A DNA stretch of 64,000 nt from Marinobacter fonticola (lineage in GTDB: Bacteria; Pseudomonadota; Gammaproteobacteria; Pseudomonadales; Oleiphilaceae): NCBI RefSeq assembly GCF_008122265.1, contig NZ_CP043042.1, forward strand, positions 3,224,001-3,288,000, in the 5' to 3' direction. Below the pieces are notes generated by a model. The model was not told the DNA's origin. It did no database searches and saw only the letters and a list, made by a program, of their open reading frames with translations. This document shows, piece after piece, positions 32,452 through 41,739 of this stretch (positions within the stretch are counted from its first letter, which is position 1; each line of letters starts with the position of its first letter). Made by a program: the position numbers and the translations under genes.

Positions 32452-34605
32452 TTAGAAGGTGTATGCCAAGCTGGCTTCCACCGTGCGCTCAGCGCCAAAC
32501 CAGCAATTCAATCCGTCGTAACAGGAGTAGTAGCGCTCATCGGTGGCGTTATTAACCGATACCCCTATCGAAGCTCCCCTCAGGGTGCTGCTTACGTACC
32601 CAAGATCGTACCCTAAGGCCAGATCGAGCAGGGTCGCATCGGGAACCTGATCGGTATTCGATGCGTCCAGTTCAGCCTCACCGATGTAGCGCACGCCCAT
32701 GCCTGCATTAAGCCCGGCAAGCACACCGTCAAAGAAGCTGTAATCAGCCCAGGCAGAGGCCATATGCTCGGGCACCCAGACCGGAGTTGTGCCTTCAACA
32801 ACACCCACAGATCCAGCGTTAGCTTCAGAGTTACCCTCCGTCACCTCCGCATCCGTGTAGGTATAGGCCATGCTGAGACGCAAATTTTCGATGGGCTGAG
32901 TCTGAGCTTCAAACTCGATACCACGAGACCGCACTTCTCCTGCCTGCAGCGTGTCGTATGCGGTCCCGCCTGGATCCCTGACCTCTACGTTCTCCTTCGT
33001 AATGTGGAAAGCTGCAAGAGACATTGTCGTTATACCGCTTGGCGCAGCGTACTTGATACCTGTTTCCCATTGCTTGCCAGTGGACGGATCAAATTCGTTG
33101 CCAAATCGATCGGTTCCCGATTCCGGCTGAAAACTCTCGGAATAGCTTACGAAAGGCGAGATTCCATTGCTAAATTCGTAAAGCATCCCCGCGCGTGAAG
33201 ACAGGTTATCTTCTTCCAGCTCGCGGTCGATCTGCGCGCCGTACTCGATGCCTTTTTCAGTACCCCGGTAGTGATCGAACCGCGTTCCTGCAATGAAAAC
33301 CCATTGATTCCAGCGAATTTGATCTTGCAGGTACAATCCCAACTGTTCCTTTTTCAAATCAAAGTCGCTTGTATAGCCGGAGGCTGCAAAGTCGAGTGCG
33401 GCAGGGTTGATTTGGTAATAATTCGGTGCGAAAAGATCGATGGTTGGTGCTTCAGCATCCTCGTACTGGATATTGGAATCCAAGTAGAGGTAATCGACGC
33501 CGATTAGAACATTGTGTTCAAACTCTCCAGCCTGGATAAGGCCCGACAACTGGTTATCGACGGTAACGCCCTGGGTTTCCTCGTCTGTCAGGTAAGCACG
33601 GCGCCCCAAAGTCCGCCTATCCGTACCCAAAGCGGTGCTATAGGTATTCTCCTGATAGGCAGACGCATCCGTATACCGGAAATTATGCAGGAAGGTCCAG
33701 CGGTCAGTGAAACGGTGGTTGATCTTGTACCCCAGCATAGTCACTTCACGAGTATACTGGTCCCAGTTAGCATCTCCGGAAAAGCTATCGACTGGCAACT
33801 TCCCATTGGGGTTGTATTGGAATAGCCCCGCTGCCGGCAGGGTGTTGTAGACGCCGAGATCGGGATCCTTTTGGTAATACAGATTGAAGTTCACCAGCGT
33901 GTCCTCGCTGACCCGCCAGTCAACTTGGGGCGCAAGCATGATGCGCTCTTCCTCGGAGGTTTTCGCCTGACCATCCTTGGAGCGCGCGAGCCCAACCACA
34001 CTGTACGAAAGATCGGTATCGCCGAGCTGCCCAGTACTTTCGAAGCTGCCTTCCTTCAAATCGTGGCTGCCGGTTGCAACTTCGACACGGTTGTAATTCT
34101 CTGCATCCGGCTTTTTGCTGATGAGGTTGACCATACCGCCGGGTGCCATCGATCCATATAGGGTCGACGTTGGTCCTTTGAAAACTTCAATCTGCTCGAC
34201 AGCCATCAGGTCAATCTGAGGCTGAAGGTTCCAATCGTTGTAGAGCAGCACGAGGCCATCGTAGTAATTCTGATAATTTATAAAACTGCGGATGTTAAAA
34301 AGGTCCATACGCGTAACCGCACCGCCCCGCAACTCGGTGTTGACGCCAGACGCGTATCGCAACGCCGATGCAACAGAATCCGAATCGCGCATTTCCAGAG
34401 CTTCACGATCCAACACAGACATACTTTGTGGGGTCTCTCCCGGCTCTAAAGCCGTCTTGGTTGCCGTGTTCCTGTAGGTCTCGCTATAAACAGTAAGGGC
34501 ATCCAGCTCGACGGCATCGCCTTCCTGTGCCTGCGCATGTGGCGCAAATGACAGGGCCACAGCTACGGACAACAGTGTCCGCGGGAATGAAGATGGGGTG
34601 GTCAT
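32452..34605 (-). CDS. TonB-dependent siderophore receptor
   Basis: This 717-residue outer-membrane receptor has a signal peptide (cleavage near residue 26, PHAQAQ), a plug domain (about 50-165, with VEQIEVFKGPTSTLYGSMAP and GGMVNLISKKP, typical of ferric-siderophore receptors) and a beta-barrel ending in Phe (ASLAYTF). It imports an iron chelate with TonB energy; the ligand is unknown. A Fur box 42-62 bp upstream of the ATG indicates iron repression, and an AraC-GyrI regulator lies upstream, a common arrangement for siderophore-responsive activation. Confidence 0.93.
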   Translation of the reverse strand: MTTPSSFPRTLLSVAVALSFAPHAQAQEGDAVELDALTVYSETYRNTATKTALEPGETPQSMSVLDREALEMRDSDSVASALRYASGVNTELRGGAVTRMDLFNIRSFINYQNYYDGLVLLYNDWNLQPQIDLMAVEQIEVFKGPTSTLYGSMAPGGMVNLISKKPDAENYNRVEVATGSHDLKEGSFESTGQLGDTDLSYSVVGLARSKDGQAKTSEEERIMLAPQVDWRVSEDTLVNFNLYYQKDPDLGVYNTLPAAGLFQYNPNGKLPVDSFSGDANWDQYTREVTMLGYKINHRFTDRWTFLHNFRYTDASAYQENTYSTALGTDRRTLGRRAYLTDEETQGVTVDNQLSGLIQAGEFEHNVLIGVDYLYLDSNIQYEDAEAPTIDLFAPNYYQINPAALDFAASGYTSDFDLKKEQLGLYLQDQIRWNQWVFIAGTRFDHYRGTEKGIEYGAQIDRELEEDNLSSRAGMLYEFSNGISPFVSYSESFQPESGTDRFGNEFDPSTGKQWETGIKYAAPSGITTMSLAAFHITKENVEVRDPGGTAYDTLQAGEVRSRGIEFEAQTQPIENLRLSMAYTYTDAEVTEGNSEANAGSVGVVEGTTPVWVPEHMASAWADYSFFDGVLAGLNAGMGVRYIGEAELDASNTDQVPDATLLDLALGYDLGYVSSTLRGASIGVSVNNATDERYYSCYDGLNCWFGAERTVEASLAYTF

Positions 34606-34645
34606 GAAAAGTTCCTGTTACTTCTGGGTGGGCCAAGGAGTCTAG

Positions 34646-34668
34646 TGAATAATAATCATTCTTATTAT
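34646..34668. promoter_or_regulatory. Fur box of the siderophore receptor
   Basis: AATAATAATCATT (34648-34660) matches the Fur core AATGATAATCATT with one mismatch and continues into CTTATTAT, giving overlapping half-sites. It lies just upstream of the receptor's start. Confidence 0.8.
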
Positions 34669-34752
34669 AAGACGCCGGCCTCACTGGAACTTAACCATTT
34701 GGTGCATTCGGACAATTCTACTTTCAGGAAGCAAGAACGCCGAAAATAAACG

Positions 34753-35700
34753 TTACGCTATACCTAAGGAGACGCAGTCCACCGTCATCTGGCGAGTGGG
34801 ATCGGGCTCGACGGGCACCCAATACTCCATGCGCGCATGAGCATCGGACGATTTGAATCCAGGCGGATAAACTTCAAGGTCGTAGCCGAAGCGACCGCGA
34901 TAGCCCGATGCAGGCAGCCAGTGGTGGATAAACCAGTCGAGTGTTTTTTCAAGAGCGGCTAATGGCCCCTGAAATGGAATGATGGCATACGTCTGAGCAG
35001 GAACGGTAAGTCGTCGAAAGCCGGATTCGATGCGGTCGCCTTCCCCCTCATGGCCCGCCCAGTAAGGGAAACTACATCCGTTATCGGTAGACTCCGTGAC
35101 ACCCAGAACGCCTATGGACGGCCCATGGAAATTTGCCCCCACGCGTTGATGGAAAGCGTGCCAGAGTCGGGGAACACGGAAGGCAAAATCCGGTGACTCG
35201 GAATACAAGCCTCGAATCTGGTCACAAAGACCGACTACGCTGAACGTAGGCCGGAACTCGAGGCGGATCTGCAGCATTCTATGATCGAGTTCAGAAGGCG
35301 GAGAGGGAACGTTGCCGGTTGAAATCGGCGTGCGTAGGCCAACAAGCTGCCCACGCTGACGGTAGCTGCCCGGCGAGCAGCCAAACATTTGGCGAAAACT
35401 ACGGCTGAAACTTATTTCCGAACAGAAACCGCAAGCCAGCGCAATATCCAGGTGACGGCTGTGGGTATTGAGTAAGGCGTTCGCAGCACGGCTCAGCCTT
35501 AATTCGCGGACATATTGGGCGACCGATAAACCCGTGTGCGCGTTGAACACCCGTTGAAATTGCCAACGCGACCAGCCAGCAAGATCGGCTAGAGAATCGA
35601 CGGACAATGACGTATCCAAATTGTCGTGAATATATCGAAGGACGGTTTCGATACGAAGTTTGGGGTCGGTAGCAGAAGAAGAAATCATGGAGACACTCAA
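34753..35700 (-). CDS. AraC-family regulator with GyrI-like effector domain
   Basis: This 315-residue protein has an N-terminal AraC DNA-binding domain (about 15-115; SLADLAGWSRWQFQRVF as first helix-turn-helix, IALACGFCSEISFSRSFRQ as second) and a C-terminal GyrI-like small-molecule domain (about 145-305; FRPTFSVVGLCDQIRG). This Rob/SoxS-like architecture is known from regulators that sense ligands, including siderophores. It lies 147 bp upstream of the receptor on the same strand with its own Fur box, so it probably activates the receptor when its ligand is present. Ligand unknown. Confidence 0.88.
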   Translation of the reverse strand: MSVSMISSSATDPKLRIETVLRYIHDNLDTSLSVDSLADLAGWSRWQFQRVFNAHTGLSVAQYVRELRLSRAANALLNTHSRHLDIALACGFCSEISFSRSFRQMFGCSPGSYRQRGQLVGLRTPISTGNVPSPPSELDHRMLQIRLEFRPTFSVVGLCDQIRGLYSESPDFAFRVPRLWHAFHQRVGANFHGPSIGVLGVTESTDNGCSFPYWAGHEGEGDRIESGFRRLTVPAQTYAIIPFQGPLAALEKTLDWFIHHWLPASGYRGRFGYDLEVYPPGFKSSDAHARMEYWVPVEPDPTRQMTVDCVSLGIA

Positions 35701-35731
35701 AATGACACCTTATTCAGGATTCACTTTATCG

Positions 35732-35752
35732 CAAATAATTATCATTTGAAAT
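35732..35752. promoter_or_regulatory. Fur box of the AraC regulator
   Basis: On the minus strand the sequence contains AATGATAATTATT, one mismatch from the Fur core AATGATAATCATT. It is about 35 bp upstream of the regulator's ATG and also faces the plus-strand gene at 35874. Confidence 0.75.
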
Positions 35753-35873
35753 AAGAATGAGGTGGCGACCTTCTTACACAACAAACCTGGAGCAAGCAGG
35801 TGTTTCTCACCTGTCCCCGCCAGGCAAAACACCTTAGACTGCCCGCTCGATTCGCCAGCGAGCGCCCCTATCT

Positions 35874-36872
35874 ATGTCCGCCAAAACGTCCGCCAAAACG
35901 TCCGCCAAAACGTCCTCCAGATTTTATCGGCAGATCACCGGCATCCTCCGCGAAACCAAGGCAGTCTACCTGACACTGCTGAAGATCCTGGTGCCGGCCC
36001 TGATCATCGTCAAGATTCTGGAAACCCTCGGCTTCACGGAGTGGCTGGCGACGGTGCTGGCGCCGCTGATGTCGTTGCTGGGACTGCCAGCGGAGTTGAG
36101 CATCGTCTGGGCGGCCACCCTGCTGACCAACATCTACACCGGCATGGCGATTTTCTACAATCTGCCGGGCGACCATATGCTGACGGTGGCCCAGGTCACC
36201 GTATTGGGCACGCTCATGGTGCTGGCGCATGGATTGCCGGTGGAAGGCGCCGTAGCGCGCAAGGCTGGGGTGCCCTGGTGGCTGACATTACTGCTTCGCG
36301 TGGGTGGGGCGATGATTCTCGGCGGTCTGCTTAATCTTATTTACCAGTCGACGGGTTGGCTGCAGGAGGCCAATCAACTGGTGTGGAAGCCGGGCAACAT
36401 AGAGACCGGCCTCGGTGCCTGGGCAGTGGCACAAGTGCAAACCCTGGCCACCATCTTCGTGGTGATACTGGCGCTGATCAGCCTGTTGCGCCTGTTGCGG
36501 GCGATAGGCATTGAACGGTTGCTGCATGCCCTGCTCTATCCGCTGCTGCGCTTGCTGGGGATCGGCAAGGACGCAGCCAATACCACGATTATCGGTATTA
36601 CCCTGGGGTTGAGTTTCGGCGGCGGGTTGTTGATCCGGGACGCCCAGTCCGGCCGGCTCAGCGCCCGTGATGCATTCCTGACCCTGGCCTTCCTCGGTCT
36701 CTGCCACAGCCTGATCGAAGATACCTTGCTGGTGATGCTATTGGGTGCTGATCTTTCGGGCATCCTCTGGGCCCGTGTCCTGTTTGCCTTCCTGGTGATT
36801 GGCATTCTGGCACGTCTACCCATTTCGGATCGGCCGCAGCCGGACAGCTCCGAAGAGCGTCCGGCTACTTAG
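35874..36872 (+). CDS. Nucleoside-recognition (Gate) domain membrane protein
   Basis: This 332-residue polytopic protein has two Gate/nucleoside-recognition repeats, as in SpmA/SpmB-like proteins (LLKILVPALIIVKILETLG; then TIIGITLGLSFGGGLLIRDAQSG). The transported or sensed molecule is unknown. Its first codons encode a repeat, SAKT three times, made by a 12-bp tandem array that starts at the ATG. No good Shine-Dalgarno precedes this ATG and the next in-frame Met is far inside, so the start is not certain. It is divergent from the AraC regulator. Confidence 0.82.
   Translation: MSAKTSAKTSAKTSSRFYRQITGILRETKAVYLTLLKILVPALIIVKILETLGFTEWLATVLAPLMSLLGLPAELSIVWAATLLTNIYTGMAIFYNLPGDHMLTVAQVTVLGTLMVLAHGLPVEGAVARKAGVPWWLTLLLRVGGAMILGGLLNLIYQSTGWLQEANQLVWKPGNIETGLGAWAVAQVQTLATIFVVILALISLLRLLRAIGIERLLHALLYPLLRLLGIGKDAANTTIIGITLGLSFGGGLLIRDAQSGRLSARDAFLTLAFLGLCHSLIEDTLLVMLLGADLSGILWARVLFAFLVIGILARLPISDRPQPDSSEERPAT
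35876..35911 (+). repeat. 12-bp tandem repeat, three exact units, at a start codon
   Basis: gtccgccaaaac occurs three times without change at 35876-35887, 35888-35899 and 35900-35911, starting at the last base of the ATG. Being a multiple of three it encodes a repeated Ser-Ala-Lys-Thr at the N-terminus. Confidence 0.88.
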
Positions 36873-36896
36873 CCGCCTCCAGCATGGGGGACGATA

Positions 36897-37691
36897 TCAA
36901 GCGATAGAGTCCACCACGCCACCGTCGACGCGCAGGGCGGCGCCGGTGGTCGCCGAGGCCTGTTCCGAGCAGGCGTAGACGATCATGTTCGCCACTTCTT
37001 CGACTGTAGCGGGCCGCTGCAGGATCGAGGACGGCCGATGGGCCTTCACGAAATCTCGTCCGGCCTCTTCGAGGGATACGCCCCGCTCCTTAACATCGTC
37101 TTGCAGCATGCCAGCGACGCCCTCGCTGAGGGTCGGCCCCGGCAACACGGCATTTACGGTAACGCCGGTGGCTGACATGATCTTCGCCAGCCCGCGAGAA
37201 ATGCCCAGCACGGCCGTCTTACTGAATCCGTAATGAAGCATCTCCGGTGGCATGTTGAGCCCGGACTCCGACGACAGGAAGACCACTCGCCCCCAGCCGC
37301 GCTCCTTCATGGCCGGCAGATAACTGCGCGCCAGCCGCACACCGGACATGACGTTGACGTCGAACATCTGCTGCCACTCGTCGTCGCTGATCTCGAAGAA
37401 GTCCTTGGGCCCGAAGATGCCGACATTGTTCACCAGGATGTCGCAGTCGGGCACTTCCTCGCGGATGGCGTTGCAGCCCTCGTGGGAGCCGGCATTTGCA
37501 GCCACGCCTTTTACCTCGGCGCTGGGCACTGCGTCCCGGATTGCGGCTACCGCTTTATCGACAGCCTCCTGCGTGCGGCCGTTCACCACCACGGCTGCGC
37601 CAGCTTCCGCCAGCCCCTTCGCCGCGGCATATCCAATACCCTTGGTCGATCCGGTCACTAGCGCTGTCTTGCCGTTCAGACTGATTTGCAT
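36897..37691 (-). CDS. Short-chain dehydrogenase/reductase
   Basis: This 264-residue Rossmann enzyme has the cofactor loop TGSTKGIGYAAAKGLAEAG, the structural NNVG motif, and the catalytic Ser (LSSESGLNM) and YGFSK Tyr/Lys pair. The C-terminus ends in the usual GAALRVDGGVV. The Arg after VVVNG (NGR) favours NADP. Substrate unknown. ATG 37691 follows aaggagatagg. Upstream is a four-unit 18-bp repeat. Confidence 0.9.
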   Translation of the reverse strand: MQISLNGKTALVTGSTKGIGYAAAKGLAEAGAAVVVNGRTQEAVDKAVAAIRDAVPSAEVKGVAANAGSHEGCNAIREEVPDCDILVNNVGIFGPKDFFEISDDEWQQMFDVNVMSGVRLARSYLPAMKERGWGRVVFLSSESGLNMPPEMLHYGFSKTAVLGISRGLAKIMSATGVTVNAVLPGPTLSEGVAGMLQDDVKERGVSLEEAGRDFVKAHRPSSILQRPATVEEVANMIVYACSEQASATTGAALRVDGGVVDSIA

Positions 37692-37760
37692 GACCTATCT
37701 CCTTTGCTTGGACGATTCCTTGTGGATTGGGTGTTGAAAGGACTTACTCATACACTCTTT

Positions 37761-37832
37761 CAGTCCTGTATTGGCTTTCGGTCCTGTATTGGCTTTCGGT
37801 CCTGTATTGGCTTTCCGTGCTGTATTGGAAAG
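37761..37832. repeat. 18-bp tandem repeat, four units, upstream of the SDR gene
   Basis: Units at 37761-37778, 37779-37796, 37797-37814 and 37815-37832 (for example cggtcctgtattggcttt). Units 2 and 3 are identical, unit 1 differs at one base and unit 4 is degenerate. The array ends 70 bp upstream of the SDR start codon and lies in a 383-bp gene-free stretch (37692-38074) shared with the plus-strand binding protein. Confidence 0.87.
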
Positions 37833-38074
37833 GTACATCCTATGTATTGAAAAAATACTACTGAGGCAGACTAACATTTGGAACCGAGTTATTCAGAGGC
37901 ACTCTAATACTCATTGAGATGTTAAAACCCGTTTTCGACCGTTTAAAACAATGATCCTTAATGAGGCCTCCCGTCATCTCTTCTGCTACGCACCCACTCA
38001 AACACTTCGTTGAAACCGTCCGTGGACGGCCCCGAACCACTGGCGATACCTCGAGGCGCTGCTATTCTTTTTAT

Positions 38075-38842
38075 ATGGTAATGACCTTTTCACGTCGTTC
38101 ACTGAGCGTGCTGAAAATACCCGCCTTGGCCTTGTTCGCCCTGTTGGCGGTCGGTCAGACTTTTGCGGATGCCAAGCCTGCACTTAGGGTGGGTTTGGAG
38201 CCCTTGCCGCCGCTGATCAATGAAAACAGAACCGGATACAGCATCGAGTGGCTGCAAGCCGTCGCCGAGGAAGCCGGCATGGCGCTGCATATTCGCATCA
38301 TGCCTTACAGTCGGGCCAAGGTTGCGCTGATAACCGGGCAAGTCGACTTGATCGGTCATACTCCACGGGGTTTGGAAACCGGCGGATTTTATGATGATGC
38401 GGTGGAGCTGAACCACCGGGTGCCGACTAAAATGGACGCGTTTGCCCTAACGCCTGCCGAGCTGGACTTCGAAGAGGGCTGGATGGAGCTTGTCGGCACG
38501 CCCTTCGGCAATTCGGCCTTTATCGCCGACCTGACGGGCGTCACTCGCGACCGGTTTGTGGAAGCGTCACTGACACGCATCGTGAACATGTTGGTGGCCG
38601 GCCGTGTCCATGCGGTGGTTTTCGAGCGCATGTCGGTCGTTACCCAGTTACACCACCAAGCCTCCAAACCGGTTTACTACCGATTGGTCAAGGAGATAGA
38701 CGCGGGTTTCGCCGTGCGCAAAGACAATGATGCCTTGCTAAAGCGCCTAAACGCAGCCGCACAACGCATCGATGCGGAAAAAATCTACGCGCCCTATGAG
38801 AACGTGCTGGATTGGCCGGACAGGGGGACGATCGAGCCCTAG
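38075..38842 (+). CDS. Periplasmic solute-binding protein (SBP family 3-like), orphan
   Basis: This 255-residue protein has a signal peptide (about 1-32, ALALFALLAVGQTFA) and an SBP_bac_3-type domain starting ALRVGLEPLPPLINENRTGYSIEW, followed by the typical RIMPYSRAKVALITGQVDL. Such proteins bind amino acids or similar solutes, or act as sensors. No permease or ATPase gene is adjacent. Start ATG 38075 (or 38081) is chosen to begin at the signal peptide; the frame is open upstream but not signal-like, and no good Shine-Dalgarno is visible. Its TAG stop is the first copy of a six-unit repeat. Confidence 0.8.
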   Translation: MVMTFSRRSLSVLKIPALALFALLAVGQTFADAKPALRVGLEPLPPLINENRTGYSIEWLQAVAEEAGMALHIRIMPYSRAKVALITGQVDLIGHTPRGLETGGFYDDAVELNHRVPTKMDAFALTPAELDFEEGWMELVGTPFGNSAFIADLTGVTRDRFVEASLTRIVNMLVAGRVHAVVFERMSVVTQLHHQASKPVYYRLVKEIDAGFAVRKDNDALLKRLNAAAQRIDAEKIYAPYENVLDWPDRGTIEP

Positions 38843-38957
38843 TACGTCTCAACACCCCTAGTACTTCACCCCTGGTGGCTAGTACTTCACCCCTGGTGGC
38901 TAGTACTTCACCCTTGGGATAGTACCTTACCCCTGGGATAGTACGTCCCCCCCTGGA
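38839..38957 (+). repeat. 19-21-bp tandem repeat, six units, starting at a stop codon
   Basis: Units begin at 38839, 38858, 38879, 38900, 38919 and 38938, each opening (C/A)TAGTAC and most continuing TTCACCCCTGG. Units 2 and 3 are identical over 21 bp. The first unit contains the TAG stop codon (38840-38842) of the binding-protein gene. It is the longest array in the window. Confidence 0.9.
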
Positions 38958-39000
38958 ATCTATTAACACGCCTCGTACCTACCCATGCCGGGTACACCTA

Positions 39001-39774
39001 TCACGACAGCCCTTTCCACAGCCCCATGCAACTGATGAGCAAAAGGACGCCACCCAGCAACCGGAAAAACACCGGCGTTTCCGATTTGAGCATGTGGTCA
39101 TGGAATTTCAGGCCAATCACATGACCGATTGCCGCACAGGGCAACAGCCACAGGTGATGGATCAGTTGCAGATCCACGCCAACGGCAATAAACGCCGCCA
39201 GCTTGATGGTCACCAAGATGAACCAAAGGGCAAAGAGTGTATCCCGCAGCTTTTCCTTAGGCAGCTGCTGGGCAACGACCGCAATAATTAGCGGCGCGCC
39301 GATCAGCGATGTGCCGCTGATATAACCTCCCAGCATCAGGAAAACCGTATCCACCACCTTGCTGTTGCTGCGGAAAGGCCGGTTGAAGATATACGACAGC
39401 GAATAGACCGATACGATGCCAAAGATGATCACGCTCATGATCTGGGCCGGCAACGTGATCAAACCGAAAACGCCGATCAGCTTAGGCACAATCATGATGC
39501 CCAGAATGCGCCAGAGATAGGGCCACTCCACGGTACCGCCTTCCGGTTTGGTATCGGCTTTGCTTTTGCGGTTGTTCATGACGATGGTGAGCGACGAAAA
39601 CACCAGCAAATGCACCGCAATGAGCGGCAGGTAGACCAGCGGATCGTTGTGGACCAGCAGCAAAAACGGCAGAGACAGTACGGCCCCGCCAAACCCCAGC
39701 CCGGAACGAACGAAACCACTCCAAACGAAAATCAAACCTATCAGAACATATTGGACGAGCGACAAGTCAGCCAT
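39001..39774 (-). CDS. TauE/SafE (TSUP) family permease
   Basis: This 257-residue protein has seven or eight transmembrane helices. The two-repeat TSUP signature is present: FVWSGFVRSGLGFGGAVLSLP near the start and GGYISGTSLIGAPLIIAVVAQQ in the second half. The family exports or imports sulfite, sulfonates and other organic anions; the substrate is not evident here. The ATG at 39774 follows cggggtg; the frame extends upstream to 39936 but without membrane-protein composition. Confidence 0.87.
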   Translation of the reverse strand: MADLSLVQYVLIGLIFVWSGFVRSGLGFGGAVLSLPFLLLVHNDPLVYLPLIAVHLLVFSSLTIVMNNRKSKADTKPEGGTVEWPYLWRILGIMIVPKLIGVFGLITLPAQIMSVIIFGIVSVYSLSYIFNRPFRSNSKVVDTVFLMLGGYISGTSLIGAPLIIAVVAQQLPKEKLRDTLFALWFILVTIKLAAFIAVGVDLQLIHHLWLLPCAAIGHVIGLKFHDHMLKSETPVFFRLLGGVLLLISCMGLWKGLS

Positions 39775-40638
39775 GACACCCCGAAATCGGAACAGGTAGC
39801 GGAAAATCAAAGAATTGGGAAGACGACGAGTGTAATCGCCTCGCAAACAGATTGGTACTCGACTGAGGTGTGGGGAACCCTTGACCCTACCCTGTTCCGC
39901 GCGCTGCCGCCTGAGACGTCGGTCAAAAAAATCCAAAAGTCTCGGGCGCCATGCCTTTTGTGTATTTTTATAGGCAAGTCAGCGAAATCCGGGGAATAAA
40001 TGACGTTATGAACTAATTCCGAGACATCGATCCGAGGCCTACCAGCCTGCTGAGGCCGTATTAACCATTGACGGCGCGTGCCGAACACTCTAGGTTAATC
40101 CCTGTTCAACGCCCCACAAGGCAGCGATTGAACCCTGAAATCAAATCACCGGCCATAAGCCGGTTTACAAAAACAAGATGACCACCGATGCCGAGATCCG
40201 GCCACGTGGATAGGATTTCAAAAATGAGCAAGCAAATCGCATCCCCAATGGGACTGTGCCTGTCGCTGGCCGGTTCTTTGCCCCCATGTACTGCCCGATC
40301 TTCCCGCCGATCGAACGTCGCATCGCCAACGCAATTACCTGACATATCGCAACAGTTCCGTCTGGGACGCGTGCTGGCTATTATTCCCAGCCGTTAAACG
40401 CATCCGGTTACAGACGCACTGTGCGTAGCACGATCAGCTTTGCCGCTGGGCGTGTTCTCATATGCTAAGCATCCATCGCGAACACCCTCTATCGCGAACA
40501 CAACGGACTGAACTCACGCCGGTTCAGCCGTACTAAACTGTAACTGAGCCAGGCGGTAATCCCGCTTCCGGCTCGAAAACTGCTGCCGCCTGTCAGCCTC
40601 ACAAGGGTACGGACGGCCCGGACGTAAGGTGTAACGCC
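39775..40638. other. 864-bp gene-free region
   Basis: This is the largest gap in the window. Short frames in it show no signal peptide, domain or sensible composition. An A/T-rich stretch around 39925-39975 and an 11-bp direct repeat (atcgcgaacac at 40475-40485 and 40491-40501) are the only structures I see. The promoter of the leucine dehydrogenase gene should be near the right end. A small RNA is possible but nothing shows one. Confidence 0.55.
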
Positions 40639-41739
40639 ATGAACGTATTCAGCCATCCCGAGTTCGACAACCACGAGCATCTGTCCTTTTTCTGCGATCC
40701 GGAAACCGGACTCAAAGCCATCGTCGCCATTCACAACACCTCGCGCGGCCCAGCCCTGGGCGGCTGCCGCATGTTCCCCTACGCGACCGACGAGGAAGCG
40801 CTGCGCGATGTACTCCGTCTTTCCCGCGGCATGACCTACAAGTCCGCCCTGGCCAACTTGAACCTGGGCGGCGGCAAGTCAGTCATCATCGGCGATCCAC
40901 GCAAGCACAAGACCGAAGCGTTGATGGAAACCATGGGGCGCTTCCTGGAGCAATTGAGTGGCCAATACATCGCCGCCGAGGATTCCGGCACCAGCGTCAC
41001 GGATCTGAAGGTGATGGGCCGCCATACCGCGCATGTGGCGGGTGTTAAGGAGCATCTCGGCTTCAATGGTCTCCCCAGCAATGGCGACCCGTCGCCGGCA
41101 ACCGCCTACGGCACTTACATTGGCCTGTGCATGGCGGTCAAACACGGCCTCGGCCGGTCCGACCTCGAGGGTCTGACGGTCGCAGTACAGGGTATCGGCA
41201 ACGTAGGCTATCGCTTGGCCCGCCACCTGAAGGACGCGGGCGCCAAACTTTGGGTCTATGACATTCACAAGGACCAGATGGATCGCGCTGTCGAGGAACT
41301 GGGCGCCACGCCGGTGTCGGCAGAGGAGATCCTATCCTTGCCGGTCGACGTAGTCGCGCCCTGTGCCCTTGGCGCCGTGCTGAACGACAGCTCAATTCCG
41401 AAACTGCAAGCCAAGGTCGTGGCCGGCGCCGCCAACAACCAGCTTGAACGCCCCGAACACGATGCGGCGCTGCAAAAGCGCGGCATCCTGTATGCGCCGG
41501 ATTTCGTTATCAATGCCGGTGGCATCATCGATGTCTTCCACGAACGCACGGATCACGACCACAACATGGTCCGCGCCCACGTGGAATCCATTGGCGCCAC
41601 TTTGGACGAAATCTTCACGCGCGCTGGTCGCGAGGGTCTCCCAACGGGTACCATCGCCGACCATTTGGCGGAGGAACGCTTCCGCCATATCCCCGCTCAA
41701 CATCAGAACACCGCCAGAAAGATGGCAAAGGTGGGCTGA
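40639..41739 (+). CDS. Leucine (Leu/Val/Phe-type) dehydrogenase
   Basis: This 366-residue NAD-dependent enzyme oxidatively deaminates branched-chain amino acids to keto acids. The catalytic Lys motif is [14 protein letters not shown] (about 75-88), the substrate region [17 protein letters not shown], and the Rossmann loop [17 protein letters not shown] near 180. VAGAANNQL follows later. Length and motif order fit leucine dehydrogenase best; valine or phenylalanine dehydrogenase specificity cannot be excluded. ATG 40639 follows taaggtgtaacgcc. Together with the symporter downstream it suggests amino-acid uptake and catabolism. Confidence 0.92.
   Translation: MNVFSHPEFDNHEHLSFFCDPETGLKAIVAIHNTSRGPALGGCRMFPYATDEEALRDVLRLSRGMTYKSALANLNLGGGKSVIIGDPRKHKTEALMETMGRFLEQLSGQYIAAEDSGTSVTDLKVMGRHTAHVAGVKEHLGFNGLPSNGDPSPATAYGTYIGLCMAVKHGLGRSDLEGLTVAVQGIGNVGYRLARHLKDAGAKLWVYDIHKDQMDRAVEELGATPVSAEEILSLPVDVVAPCALGAVLNDSSIPKLQAKVVAGAANNQLERPEHDAALQKRGILYAPDFVINAGGIIDVFHERTDHDHNMVRAHVESIGATLDEIFTRAGREGLPTGTIADHLAEERFRHIPAQHQNTARKMAKVG

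Noticed and set aside
37695..37877. 60-codon minus-strand frame just before the SDR gene with a repeated KANTGP
   Set aside because: The peptide repeat is only the 18-bp DNA array read in one frame; no signal, domain or ribosome site.
38839..38957. Repeat array considered as a CRISPR
   Set aside because: Units are 19-21 bp and directly abutting, without unique spacers and without cas genes.
40188..40397. 69-codon frame in the large gap
   Set aside because: No ribosome site and no recognisable feature.
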